Position numbers and translations under genes: made by a program
Shown here: piece after piece, positions 1 to 7,088 of the stretch
How positions within the stretch are numbered: the stretch's first letter is position 1
How the letters are laid out: each line of letters begins with the position of its first letter
Notes under the pieces: generated by a model
What the model saw: only the letters and a program-made list of their open reading frames with translations
What the model was told of the DNA's origin: nothing
The model's database searches: none
Source of the DNA: DAOTVD01 sp034437075
GTDB lineage: Bacteria; Chloroflexota; Anaerolineae; Aggregatilineales; J027
Direction: 5' to 3'
NCBI GenBank assembly: GCA_034437075.1
Contig: DAOTVD010000049.1
Location: forward strand, 1-16,087
DNA: 16,087 bases

Positions 1-2
1 TA

Positions 3-770
3 TGGCCGCCCGGGGTCGATCATTTGGCCGAGGCCGAAGCCGCCATGTTGCGCCTGACCTGCGAACGCGCCGATCTGCACGACGGGCAAACGATTCTTGA
101 ACTCGGCTGCGGCTGGGGCTCGCTTAGCTTGTGGATGGCCGAACACTACCCGAACGCGCAGATTACCGCCGTCTCGAATGCGCATAACCAGCGTAAGTTC
201 ATCCAGGCCCAGGCCGAAGCGCGCGGCCTGACCAACCTGACCGTCTTGACGGCGAACGTCGCCGAATTATCCCTAGATAGGTCCTTTGAGCGGGTCGTCT
301 CGGTGGAGATGTTCGAGCATATGAAGAATTACGATGCGCTGCTGGGCAAGATCGCGGGCTGGTTACGCCCTGGCGGGCTGCTGTTTGTGCATCATTTTAG
401 CCACATGGGCAGGGCCTATGAATTTGACGACACCGACCCCCAAAACTGGATGGCGCGCTATTTCTTCGCGGGGGGTACCATGCCCTGCCACACCTTGCTT
501 GACCATTTTCAACGTGACGACTTGCGCGTGGAGCAACGTTGGGCGGTCAGCGGCACCCATTACGAAAAAACGCTGAATGCCTGGCTAGCCAAGATGGACG
601 CCGCGCGCGCGCGGCTGCGTCCGCTATTCGCTGAAACGTATGGCGCGCAGGCGCGGCGCTGGTGGGCCTATTGGCGGCTGTTTTTCATGGCTTGTGCCGA
701 GTCCTTCGGGCTGGATGATGGCGAGACGTATATCGTGACGCATGTCACGCTACGCAAGCCTAGCGCCTGA
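3..770 (+). CDS. SAM-dependent methyltransferase, cyclopropane-fatty-acid synthase family (5' truncated by window)
   Basis: The reading frame is open from the first full codon and already matches the family there: a WPPGV stretch is followed by LAEAEAAML, the segment that precedes the methyltransferase core in CFA-synthase-like proteins. The start codon therefore lies upstream of the window, and the TTG at 24 is not a real start. The SAM-binding glycine motif ELGCGWG is encoded at about 99-119, followed by an acidic-rich core and the VSVEMFEHM segment at about 298-327. Known family members transfer a methyl group from SAM to membrane lipid acyl chains or small amines; which substrate applies here cannot be told. 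The C-terminal part (FFAGGTMPCH, then WWAYWRLFFMACAESFG) is typical of the coclaurine-N-methyltransferase/CFA-like branch. The gene is convergent with the FAH-family gene, 14 nt apart. Confidence 0.88.
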   Translation, partial: WPPGVDHLAEAEAAMLRLTCERADLHDGQTILELGCGWGSLSLWMAEHYPNAQITAVSNAHNQRKFIQAQAEARGLTNLTVLTANVAELSLDRSFERVVSVEMFEHMKNYDALLGKIAGWLRPGGLLFVHHFSHMGRAYEFDDTDPQNWMARYFFAGGTMPCHTLLDHFQRDDLRVEQRWAVSGTHYEKTLNAWLAKMDAARARLRPLFAETYGAQARRWWAYWRLFFMACAESFGLDDGETYIVTHVTLRKPSA

Positions 771-784
771 TCGATCCTGCCAGC

Positions 785-1717
785 CTAGGCCCTGCCTGCG
801 GCCCCGATGCGGTTGACCAGGCGCCCCAGTTTGCTGATTTCTACGGCGATTTCATCGCCCGGTTGCAACCAGGGCGGCGGGTCCATCCCGGCGGCCACCC
901 CAGCGGGCGTCCCGGTCAGGATGACATCCCCCGGCAGCAGGCTCATATACTGGCTGATATAGCTCACCAAATGCGCCACAGGGAAGACCATCTGCTTGGT
1001 ATTGGCCTGTTGGCGCAGTTCGCCGTTCACCCAACAGCGCAGTTCTAGCGCTTGGGGGTCGGGCAGTTCGTCGGCAGTGAGCACAAAGGGCCCCAATGGC
1101 AAGGCGCCGTCTAGGCTTTTGCCCAGTGTCCATTGCGAAGTGCGTTTTTGAAGCCCCCGGTCGGTGAAGTCGTTGGCATTACAATAACCAAACACATAAT
1201 TTAGCGCGTCAGCGGGGGTAACATCCCGCGCGGGCAGCCCGATAACCACGGCCAATTCCGCTTCGTAATCCAACTGCGTAAGTAAAGAAGAATACGGCAT
1301 ATAACCGCCGTGGCCGTTCAGCGTATTGTTGAACTTGGAAAACAAGATTGGGTACTCTGGTACATCGCCGCCCAATTCGGTGGCATGCTCGGCGTAGTTT
1401 TTGCCCACGCAGATGATTTTTTGAGGCGCCGTGAGCGGCGACAGCAGCTTTACACTGCCAGGCGGAATAAGCCAAGTCGGCCCTTGTTCATCACTTTCGC
1501 CCAGGGCGGCCATTTTGACGGCCACATCCAACGCGGCTTCGATGAACGCGCTCAGCGTGTCCAGATGCGCGTGCATATCTGTCAACACGACATCGAGCGA
1601 GGTGGGTAGGTCGAAATCATAGAATATGTCGGCGGCGCGAGGCAGATCAACAATTCCGCGCGGGGTCAAAATGCCCGTACTAGCCTCGCCGTTCCGCTCA
1701 AACCGTAAGAGGCGCAT
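785..1717 (-). CDS. Fumarylacetoacetate hydrolase (FAH) family protein
   Basis: This is a 310-residue cytosolic protein with a short N-terminal domain (about 1-95) and the FAH catalytic domain (about 97-305). Visible family motifs are GKNYAEHA (104-112), the metal-ligand pair in LDYEAELAVVIG (E152 and E154), NDFTDRGLQ with ligand D183, GKSLDGALPLGP (199-210) and the late LTGTPAGV (267-274). Members are Mg/Mn-dependent C-C bond hydrolases, hydratases or decarboxylases acting on 2-oxo/enol acids from aromatic or sugar catabolism, for example 2-hydroxyhepta-2,4-diene-1,7-dioate isomerase. The exact substrate cannot be assigned. All expected ligands are present, so it is probably active. The ATG at 1715-1717 has only a weak purine-rich stretch upstream. 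The gene stands alone between a convergent methyltransferase gene and the MITE-containing gap. Confidence 0.9.
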   Translation of the reverse strand: MRLLRFERNGEASTGILTPRGIVDLPRAADIFYDFDLPTSLDVVLTDMHAHLDTLSAFIEAALDVAVKMAALGESDEQGPTWLIPPGSVKLLSPLTAPQKIICVGKNYAEHATELGGDVPEYPILFSKFNNTLNGHGGYMPYSSLLTQLDYEAELAVVIGLPARDVTPADALNYVFGYCNANDFTDRGLQKRTSQWTLGKSLDGALPLGPFVLTADELPDPQALELRCWVNGELRQQANTKQMVFPVAHLVSYISQYMSLLPGDVILTGTPAGVAAGMDPPPWLQPGDEIAVEISKLGRLVNRIGAAGRA

Positions 1718-1791
1718 GCGTCTTTGCTCATGTTAATGTAAGCACTAATCCAGATAGTGTAGCATCGTGGGCCCGAACGCGCTACTATTCA

Positions 1792-1803
1792 GGGAGCTTG
1801 TTC
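1792..1803. repeat. Left 12-bp target-site duplication of MITE-like element
   Basis: GGGAGCTTGTTC directly abuts the left end of the inverted-repeat element and recurs perfectly at 1945-1956 against its right end. The bases just outside the two copies differ, so the duplication is exactly 12 bp. Duplications of about 10-13 bp are known for the IS4/IS231 branch of DDE transposons. Confidence 0.8.
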
Positions 1804-1944
1804 AGGGCGATTGCATCAAACTGGGGTTTGACAGACTTTTTAGGTCTTTGGGTATATTGTACATAAGGATAGTTTGTGTAGGGGCAAGCTCAACTTGACC
1901 TTTTATAGCCTATTGTGAACCAAAAATTTTGATGCGATTGCCCT
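1804..1944. mobile_element. MITE-like non-autonomous element, 141 bp
   Basis: The left end AGGGCGATTGCATCAAA (1804-1820) and the right end TTTGATGCGATTGCCCT (1928-1944) form terminal inverted repeats matching at 15 of 17 positions, with AGGGC at both extreme tips. A perfect 12-bp direct repeat lies immediately outside each end. The interior is AT-richer than its surroundings and has no transposase reading frame, so the element must be moved by a transposase encoded elsewhere. The duplication length suggests an IS4/IS231-type transposase; this is an inference. The element sits between the FAH-family gene and the mscS-type gene and interrupts neither. Confidence 0.8.
1828..1858 (+). promoter_or_regulatory. 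Possible outward promoter inside the MITE
   Basis: A perfect TTGACA (1828-1833) is followed after 19 bp by TATATT (1853-1858), reading toward the mscS-type gene. The spacer is longer than the optimal 17 bp, so promoter activity is uncertain. Confidence 0.35.
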
Positions 1945-1956
1945 GGGAGCTTGTTC
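1945..1956. repeat. Right 12-bp target-site duplication of MITE-like element
   Basis: This is a perfect second copy of GGGAGCTTGTTC, abutting the right terminal inverted repeat. It pairs with the copy at 1792-1803. Confidence 0.8.
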
Positions 1957-1990
1957 GGCTTGCACTTATGCGGCGGCTTTGGCACACTAG

Positions 1991-2032
1991 TAGAGGCAAT
2001 GGTGTTCGCATGAACACCGCTTACACCCTCTA
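1991..2032 (+). promoter_or_regulatory. Nested hairpin upstream of the mscS-type gene
   Basis: The inner stem is GGTGTTC (2001-2007) / GAACACC (2012-2018), a perfect 7-bp match with a GCAT loop. An outer stem TAGAGG (1991-1996) / CCTCTA (2027-2032) encloses it. It lies 41 nt before the start codon, so it could be part of the mRNA leader or a DNA-binding palindrome. The role is unknown. Confidence 0.5.
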
Positions 2033-2073
2033 ATACAGCCTCACATTGTAAAGACACACGAACACGGAGACCT

Positions 2074-3315
2074 ATGGACGAGATACTCGACCGCATAGAA
2101 GATTTTAGCGACACCACGCGCGACAGTTGGAACGAAGTCCCCCTCCTGGTGCAAGAATTGCTGATCTTTATAGCCTTGCTGATGGTGGTGCTCGTTGTCC
2201 GGCGCATTATTTCGCGCGTCATCGTGCGCAGCGTCAAACGTGCCGCGAAAGTATCCAAGCAAGAATGGGATGATCTCATCATCAACACCATCGAACGCCC
2301 GCTGCGCTATGCCACCTACGCCGCCGCAATAGCCATCGGCGTCGTGCTGCTGGATGCCGACGGCATGGTGGGCGATTTTGCGACCCGCATCGCTAGCAGC
2401 CTGGTGATTGTGGCGCTGTTTATGTTGGTCTATGCCGTTATCAGCTATTTCACAGGCCGACAAGCCCTGATGGAACGCGCGACGGGCATTCGCATTGATG
2501 ACCAACTGCTGCCCTTTGTGCGCACGGGTTTGCGCGTGGTGCTCATCGCGCTGGCGATTGTCATCATCCTCAACGAATGGGGCTACGACGTCAACGGCCT
2601 CATCGCGGGCCTGGGCATTGGCGGTTTGGCGGTGGCCCTGGCCGCCCAAGAAACGCTCGCGAACCTGTTCGGTTTTACGACCATCGTCGGCGACCAACCG
2701 CTAGTAGAAGGCGAATATATTGTTACGCCGGACGTAGAAGGCATTGTGGAGAAGGTCGGCTTGCGTTCGACGCGCATCCGCCGCCTCGATCAAGGCTACG
2801 TCACCATCCCGAATAGTATGCTGGCCAGTTCGGTGATTACGAATTGGTCGCGCCTGAACCGCCGCCGGGTGGATTTCGTCATCGGCGTGACCTACAGCAC
2901 CGATAGCGGCCAAATGCGCGATCTCTTGCACCAGATTCGCGCTGGCCTGGCCCAGCGCGAGAAGGTCCAGCCAGAGACGATTCAGGTCTTTTTCACCAGT
3001 TTTGGCGACAGTGCCTTACAGATCATGGTGCGCTGTTATGTCGCCATTGCCGATTGGAATGAATGGATGGCCGAAAGCGAAGCCATCAACCTTGATATCA
3101 TGGACATCGTCGAAGGCTTGGGCCTGAGTATGGCCTTCCCCAGTCGTTCGCTGTATCTGGAAACGCTGCCCGAAGTAGCCGAAGAAGCCCTGCCCAAGCT
3201 CGGCCCCGGCGCTGGGCAATCTGGCGATGCCGCGCACCAACCGCACGAAGCCTATGATGAAGGGCCGAATATGATCCAGGCCGATGCGCCGGACGAAGAA
3301 GCCGGGGATAAATAG
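2074..3315 (+). CDS. MscS-family mechanosensitive ion channel
   Basis: This is a 413-residue inner-membrane protein. Hydrophobic segments lie near residues 24-42, 79-95, 105-125 and 150-167. The pore-lining last helix is about 172-198, with the Gly/Ala-rich GLGIGGLAVALAAQETLANLFG pattern typical of MscS TM3. The beta domain follows, with VGDQPLVEGEYI near 205-216 and GLRSTRIRRLD near 229-239. A cytoplasmic alpha/beta domain runs to about 360, and the acidic tail (361-413) is probably disordered. MscS channels open under membrane tension and release solutes during hypo-osmotic shock. The extra N-terminal helices make it longer than the 286-residue E. coli MscS, which is common. A GGAGA at 2066-2070 supports the ATG at 2074. 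The gene ends 10 nt from the convergent serine-hydrolase gene. Confidence 0.93.
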   Translation: MDEILDRIEDFSDTTRDSWNEVPLLVQELLIFIALLMVVLVVRRIISRVIVRSVKRAAKVSKQEWDDLIINTIERPLRYATYAAAIAIGVVLLDADGMVGDFATRIASSLVIVALFMLVYAVISYFTGRQALMERATGIRIDDQLLPFVRTGLRVVLIALAIVIILNEWGYDVNGLIAGLGIGGLAVALAAQETLANLFGFTTIVGDQPLVEGEYIVTPDVEGIVEKVGLRSTRIRRLDQGYVTIPNSMLASSVITNWSRLNRRRVDFVIGVTYSTDSGQMRDLLHQIRAGLAQREKVQPETIQVFFTSFGDSALQIMVRCYVAIADWNEWMAESEAINLDIMDIVEGLGLSMAFPSRSLYLETLPEVAEEALPKLGPGAGQSGDAAHQPHEAYDEGPNMIQADAPDEEAGDK

Positions 3316-3325
3316 CTACACATCA

Positions 3326-4609
3326 CTAGCCGCGCCGGTTCAGGATGTCGGTCGCGCCATTTATGCTGAGGATAACCTGCCCCGCGCGCCAATTCGTGGT
3401 GTAATGCAGGCGCGCGCGGGCGTCCGCCCAATCGAAGGCCAGCGTACGCGGCCCAATGAACCGCGCCGGGGCGCTCGTGCCGTCTACCGTGACGGTCAGC
3501 GCGCCATCGTCATCGGCCTGGATGTCGATCTCGCTTGCGAGCACGGGCTCCTCGGCGCGATACATCCCCGTGAAACCCGCCGGGTTGGGCGGCTCAAACG
3601 CTGATTCATCCCAGCCGAAAAAGGCGCGCATGGCAATCGCCATCAGGTCATCTAGGCCCGCGTTGGCTTGGTCGGTCATGATGAGAATACCGCGCCCATA
3701 GCCCGGCGCGAGCGCCATCTGCGCGGTGTGCTGGGTCATATCATAGGCACGCAAGATGCGATCTTGGGCGGGTTCTTCCACGGTTAATCCAGCGCTGGGC
3801 GTGAGCCACCAACCATAGCCAATGTGCTCATTTAGGCCGCGCCCGGTTTCTAAACGCGGGATGGTCATCCGTGCGATACTTTCGGGCGTGATGATCTGCA
3901 CGCCGCGCCAACGGCCCATCTGCAAATGAACGCTCATGAAGCGCGCGACCTCCTCCGGCGGGGCGGTGATCTGCCCATGCGCGAAGCGTGTGGCGTTCAT
4001 GCGCAACGGGAAGAATAGCTTATCTTCTAGCAATAGCGCGGGCGTCAGGCCGATTTCGGCAGCGCTCAGGGTCAGCAGCAAGCCCGTGCAGCGCGTGCAA
4101 TATGAAAAGCGCGCGCCGGGGAAACTCACTTGCGGGATGTTGGCCAATTCCGCCGGGCCGAGCGCCCGCACCGGGGCGGCGGGGTCGCTGCCCAAGCCGG
4201 CGGTGTGGTCGAGCAAGCGCCGCACCTGGATATTCTCCGCCGAACGGGCTAGCGGCAGCGTCAGATTCGGCAAGCGATTGACCACGGGCGTATCCATGGG
4301 CAGCAGGTCGCGTTCTTCCACGGCCAAATAACTTGTGGTGATGAGCGGTTCCGCCGCCGAGCCGAGCGCATAGGCCGCGCTAGGGTCTATCGGCGCGCCG
4401 TCTGCGTTCTGGCCGATGCCCTCCAGATAGACGACCTCCTCACCCGCGAGCAAAAGCACGACGACCCCATCGGCGGCGTTGTCTTGTAGGGCGGCGGTCA
4501 ATTGCGCGGTCAGCGCGTCCCCATCCACGAGGGTCGGCGCTTGGGCCGTTACCGAGCGAGGGAACACGAGCGCGAGTATCACGACAATGAGCAACCAAGC
4601 ACGAGCCAT
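3326..4609 (-). CDS. Secreted serine-hydrolase-fold protein (beta-lactamase class C family), probably catalytically degenerate
   Basis: This 427-residue protein carries a signal peptide (about 1-23, ending VTAQA), so it is exported. The beta-lactamase/DD-peptidase-like domain spans roughly 28-335; LLDHTAGL (132-139) and the lipase-like beta-lactamase layout are clear. A C-terminal all-beta extension follows (about 340-427), seen in many family members. The catalytic signatures are damaged. At the SxxK site the sequence is GSAAEPLIT (83-91), with serine 84 kept but the lysine replaced by E87. At the YxN site it is FSYCTRC (168-174), with Y170 kept but the Asn replaced by T172. No clear HxG motif is seen near 290-300. 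A binding or scaffolding role at the cell surface is therefore more likely than peptidase or esterase action. A promoter with TGCTATAAT lies upstream. Confidence 0.82.
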   Translation of the reverse strand: MARAWLLIVVILALVFPRSVTAQAPTLVDGDALTAQLTAALQDNAADGVVVLLLAGEEVVYLEGIGQNADGAPIDPSAAYALGSAAEPLITTSYLAVEERDLLPMDTPVVNRLPNLTLPLARSAENIQVRRLLDHTAGLGSDPAAPVRALGPAELANIPQVSFPGARFSYCTRCTGLLLTLSAAEIGLTPALLLEDKLFFPLRMNATRFAHGQITAPPEEVARFMSVHLQMGRWRGVQIITPESIARMTIPRLETGRGLNEHIGYGWWLTPSAGLTVEEPAQDRILRAYDMTQHTAQMALAPGYGRGILIMTDQANAGLDDLMAIAMRAFFGWDESAFEPPNPAGFTGMYRAEEPVLASEIDIQADDDGALTVTVDGTSAPARFIGPRTLAFDWADARARLHYTTNWRAGQVILSINGATDILNRRG

Positions 4610-4650
4610 AGGCCATTTAATTCCCGATTCGTGTGCATGTATCGCGCTGC

Positions 4651-4659
4651 ATTATAGCA
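4651..4659 (-). promoter_or_regulatory. Extended -10 promoter for the serine-hydrolase-fold gene
   Basis: On the minus strand the sequence reads TGCTATAAT, a perfect TATAAT hexamer preceded by the TGn extension. It lies about 42 nt upstream of the ATG at 4609. No convincing -35 is present, as is usual for extended -10 promoters. Confidence 0.55.
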
Positions 4660-4762
4660 GGCCCAGCCCCATTTGCGGGCCACCGTTCGCCCCCCGATGC
4701 ACATCCGCGCAGGGCGGTTTATACTAGGGGGCCAATGCTGGTTAGAAAAGGCAATCATCCCC

Positions 4763-5878
4763 ATGCAAAGTGCACCCGAAATTAATGCTCCGCCGCGAAT
4801 ATTGCTTGGCCCCGGCCCCAGTATGGCCCATCCGCGCGTGCTGAAGGCTATGGCTACGCCGCTGGTAGGCCACCTGGACCCGTACTTCATCCAGATTATG
4901 GACTATACCAAAGACCTGTTGCGCTATGTCTTCGAGACTGAGAACCAACTGACCATTCCTGTATCGGGCACGGGCTCGGCCTCCATGGAAGCGGCGGTGG
5001 CGAATCTGGTGGAGCCCGGCACGCGCATGCTGGTCTGCTGCAATGGCTATTTTGGCGGTCGTTTGGCCGATATGGCGGAACGCTACGGCGCGGAAGTCCG
5101 CATGATCGAACGGCCCTGGGGCGAGGTCTTCGACCCGGACGAGGTGCAAGCCGCCCTGCAAGCCGCGCCCGCCGATGTGGTTGGCATCGTCCATGCGGAA
5201 ACCTCCACGGGCGCGCGCCAACCGCTCGAAGACATCGCGCGGATCGTCCACGAACACGATGCCTTGCTCATCGTAGACGCGGTGACCTCGCTGGGCGGGT
5301 TGCGCGTGGGCGTGGATGCCGTCGATATTGATGCGTGCTATAGCGGCGGCCAAAAATGCCTTAGTTGCCCGCCCGGCGCTAGCCCGCTGACCTTCGGCCC
5401 GCGTGCCGTCGAGCGCATGCACAAACGCCAGACCAAGGTCGGCAGTTTGTATCTGGATGTCTCGCTGGTGCAGCAATCTTGGGGCGCGGAACGCACCTAC
5501 CACCATACCGCGCCGATCTCGACCAATTTCGCGCTCTACGAAGCGCTGCGCCTCATCCACGAAGAAGGGCTAGAAGCGCGCTTCGCGCGGCACCAGGCCA
5601 ACGCCGAACTCTTGTGGGAAGGGCTAGAAGCGCTGGGCTTTAGCATGCACGTCGCGCGCGCGCATCGCTTGCCTTCCCTGACGACCGTGCGCATCCCAGA
5701 TGGCATCGATGAGGCAGACATCCGGCGGCGCTTGTTGGCCGAATACAATATCGAGATCAGCGGCGGGTTGGGCGTGCTAAAGGGCAAGGTCTGGCGCGTG
5801 GGGCTGATGGGCTATTCGTCGCGCCGCGAGAATGTGCTCTTGCTACTAGCGGCTATCGAGAAAATGCTCGCGGCTTGA
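4763..5878 (+). CDS. Class V aminotransferase, alanine/serine-glyoxylate aminotransferase type
   Basis: This is a 371-residue PLP enzyme of the fold-type I class V group. Family features are LLGPGPS (14-20), SGTGSASMEAA (68-78), AETSTG (145-150), VDAVTSLGG (171-179) with PLP-ring Asp172, and SGGQKCLSCPPG (194-205) with the Schiff-base Lys198. HHTAPISTN (247-255) and the carboxylate-binding Arg in KVWRVGLMG (342-350) are also present. It probably transfers an amino group from alanine or serine to glyoxylate, in photorespiration-like, glyoxylate-detoxifying or serine metabolism. The exact donor is not visible. An in-frame ATG at 4673 would add 30 residues with no family resemblance, so the ATG at 4763, just before the conserved LLGPGPS, is preferred. 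It is transcribed divergently from the serine-hydrolase gene. Confidence 0.92.
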   Translation: MQSAPEINAPPRILLGPGPSMAHPRVLKAMATPLVGHLDPYFIQIMDYTKDLLRYVFETENQLTIPVSGTGSASMEAAVANLVEPGTRMLVCCNGYFGGRLADMAERYGAEVRMIERPWGEVFDPDEVQAALQAAPADVVGIVHAETSTGARQPLEDIARIVHEHDALLIVDAVTSLGGLRVGVDAVDIDACYSGGQKCLSCPPGASPLTFGPRAVERMHKRQTKVGSLYLDVSLVQQSWGAERTYHHTAPISTNFALYEALRLIHEEGLEARFARHQANAELLWEGLEALGFSMHVARAHRLPSLTTVRIPDGIDEADIRRRLLAEYNIEISGGLGVLKGKVWRVGLMGYSSRRENVLLLLAAIEKMLAA

Positions 5879-5911
5879 GCGGTCTTCGCGCCGACGTGTT
5901 TCTGACGCTAT

Positions 5912-5917
5912 TATAAT
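5912..5917 (+). promoter_or_regulatory. Candidate -10 (TATAAT) for the thioredoxin gene
   Basis: A perfect TATAAT followed by AAA lies 84 nt upstream of the start codon, in the gap after the aminotransferase gene. No good -35 is seen at 16-18 bp. Confidence 0.4.
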
Positions 5918-5995
5918 AAACGGACTGTAATATCGCCCGAGGTCAATTCGTCTGAATAGACAACAACCTCGCGATTATAAAGGAGAGAGTTTTTC

Positions 5996-6682
5996 ATGTC
6001 GATAGATCAGGTAATGACGCGCGCAGAACCCGTGTTGCTATTGCTGACCCACGGGAGCGGCGGGGCGCATAGCGATGTCAACAAAGCATTGCAGGCCGCC
6101 GAAAAAGCGGGCCTGACCGTGATGCGCGTTGATGTGGATGCCGAAACCGATTATGCCGAGAAATTCCAGGTCGGCAAACATCCGGTGTTGCTGGCCTTGC
6201 ACAACGGCGAAGTTATCGCGCGGCGTAGCCGCCCCTGGGGGCCAGATGCGGACGCCATCATCGAGCGCGCGCGGGCCTTGTTCCAACCCACCAATGTTAT
6301 CGCCCAGGCCGAAGAAGCGGTCGCCACCAAGCAAGATGAACCCCTAGACGTGACCGACCAGACCTTTATGCGCGATGTCATCGAGAGCGAACTGCCCGTC
6401 GTGGTCGATTTCTGGGCGGAATGGTGCGGGCCATGTCGCATGGTGGCGCCCATCCTAGAAAAACTGGCCAAAGAATATGCCGGGCGCGTGCGCGTGGCCA
6501 AAGTGGATGTGGACGCCAACCCCGGGCTCAGCCAGCAATTCCGCATTCAGAGCATCCCAACCATGATGTTCGTTAAAGAAGGCAAAATCGTGGGGCAAAC
6601 GGCAGGCGCAGCGCCCGAGGCCGCCTTGCGGGATGTCTTCGAGCAACTTATCGCGCTGCAACTCCCCGCCGACGCCGAATAG
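5996..6682 (+). CDS. Tandem thioredoxin-domain protein with a redox-dead N-terminal domain
   Basis: This 228-residue protein has no signal peptide and is probably cytosolic. The C-terminal domain (about 115-222) is a complete thioredoxin: FWAEWCGPCRM with redox cysteines C144 and C147, DVDANP (171-176), and the cis-proline loop SIPTMMF with Pro188. The N-terminal domain (about 8-98) shows the same strand and helix order (VLLLLTHG, then VMRVDVDAE, then KHPVLLALHNGEV with a cis-Pro equivalent at P63). However, the active-site position reads GSGGAH, with no cysteine. The catalytic half should reduce disulfides; the N-terminal half may bind partners, much as non-catalytic domains do in multi-domain thioredoxin-fold proteins. 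The RBS AAGGAGAG (5980-5987) is 8 nt before the ATG and strongly supports this start. Confidence 0.9.
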   Translation: MSIDQVMTRAEPVLLLLTHGSGGAHSDVNKALQAAEKAGLTVMRVDVDAETDYAEKFQVGKHPVLLALHNGEVIARRSRPWGPDADAIIERARALFQPTNVIAQAEEAVATKQDEPLDVTDQTFMRDVIESELPVVVDFWAEWCGPCRMVAPILEKLAKEYAGRVRVAKVDVDANPGLSQQFRIQSIPTMMFVKEGKIVGQTAGAAPEAALRDVFEQLIALQLPADAE

Positions 6683-7088
6683 GGCCGCTAGCCGTGGTCA
6701 AGCTGGGGTTGCCCGCCTGGGCAGCCTCGCTTGCCGCACCACTTGGCCCATTTCGGGGGATGCCAGATGGGTCATTTTGGCGGTGTGCTTCGTGAGTAGC
6801 CGTTCTGACTCCGATGGTTAAAACTCTGGCTATATTCGGTTAATCTGCTCTTAATTCTATAACGTTTCGCATATGAGAAATGCGCAATAAATAGATTAAA
6901 GGGTGGTAAGATTTGGGGGGTGGGGTGTCACCCCTATGATAAGATTATGGCAATCGAGTTTTGCTGATCTAAACTCGATGTTTATAGGGTTTGTGCCGTT
7001 CAGCACAAACTGAATGTTGTGGACAGGATGAAAGACCCATGAGCATCCTAGCCCCTGGCCACACAATGATGAGGAAAGAGACAACCAT
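6683..7088 (+). promoter_or_regulatory. 406-nt gap with a structured leader of the sigma-factor gene
   Basis: No gene is seen here. Besides the hairpin near 6704-6729, the second half is dense in perfect stems. GGGGT/ACCCC lies at 6922-6934. ATCGAGTTT (6953-6961) pairs with AAACTCGAT (6971-6979). GTTTGTGC (6989-6996) pairs with GCACAAAC (7003-7010). AGGATG (7025-7030) pairs with CATCCT (7044-7049). The last stem competes with a longer pairing of TGTGG-A-CAGG (7018-7027) with CCTG-G-CCACA (7054-7063). A candidate -10 TATGAT is at 6935-6940, with a poor TTTGGG -35 17 bp upstream; another candidate is TTCGGT (6835-6840), 17 bp, TATAAC (6858-6863). The RBS GAGGAAAG starts at 7071. Confidence 0.55.
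6704..6729 (+). terminator. GC-rich hairpin after the thioredoxin gene
   Basis: GGTTGCCC (6707-6714) pairs with GGGCAGCC (6719-6726) around a GCCT loop, and the stem extends by about three further pairs including G-U. It starts about 20 nt after the stop codon. There is no T tract, so it may be a transcript-end stabiliser or a weak terminator. Confidence 0.35.

Noticed and set aside
1890..2291. A 133-codon minus-strand frame crossing the MITE and the mscS-type start, considered as a transposase remnant
   Set aside because: No transposase motif is visible; it runs antisense to the channel gene, and most of it is explained as a shadow.
4673..4762. Upstream in-frame ATG of the aminotransferase
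   Set aside because: The extra 30 residues show no family similarity, and the conserved start of the protein is just after the ATG at 4763.
4742..5560. A 272-codon open frame on the minus strand over the aminotransferase gene
   Set aside because: The opposite strand encodes all conserved motifs of a class V aminotransferase; this frame is low-complexity His/Arg/Ala-rich and unrecognisable.
6901..6927. G-quadruplex in the sigma-factor leader
   Set aside because: The G runs (GGG, GGGGGG, GGGG) are too few and poorly spaced for four separate tracts with loops.
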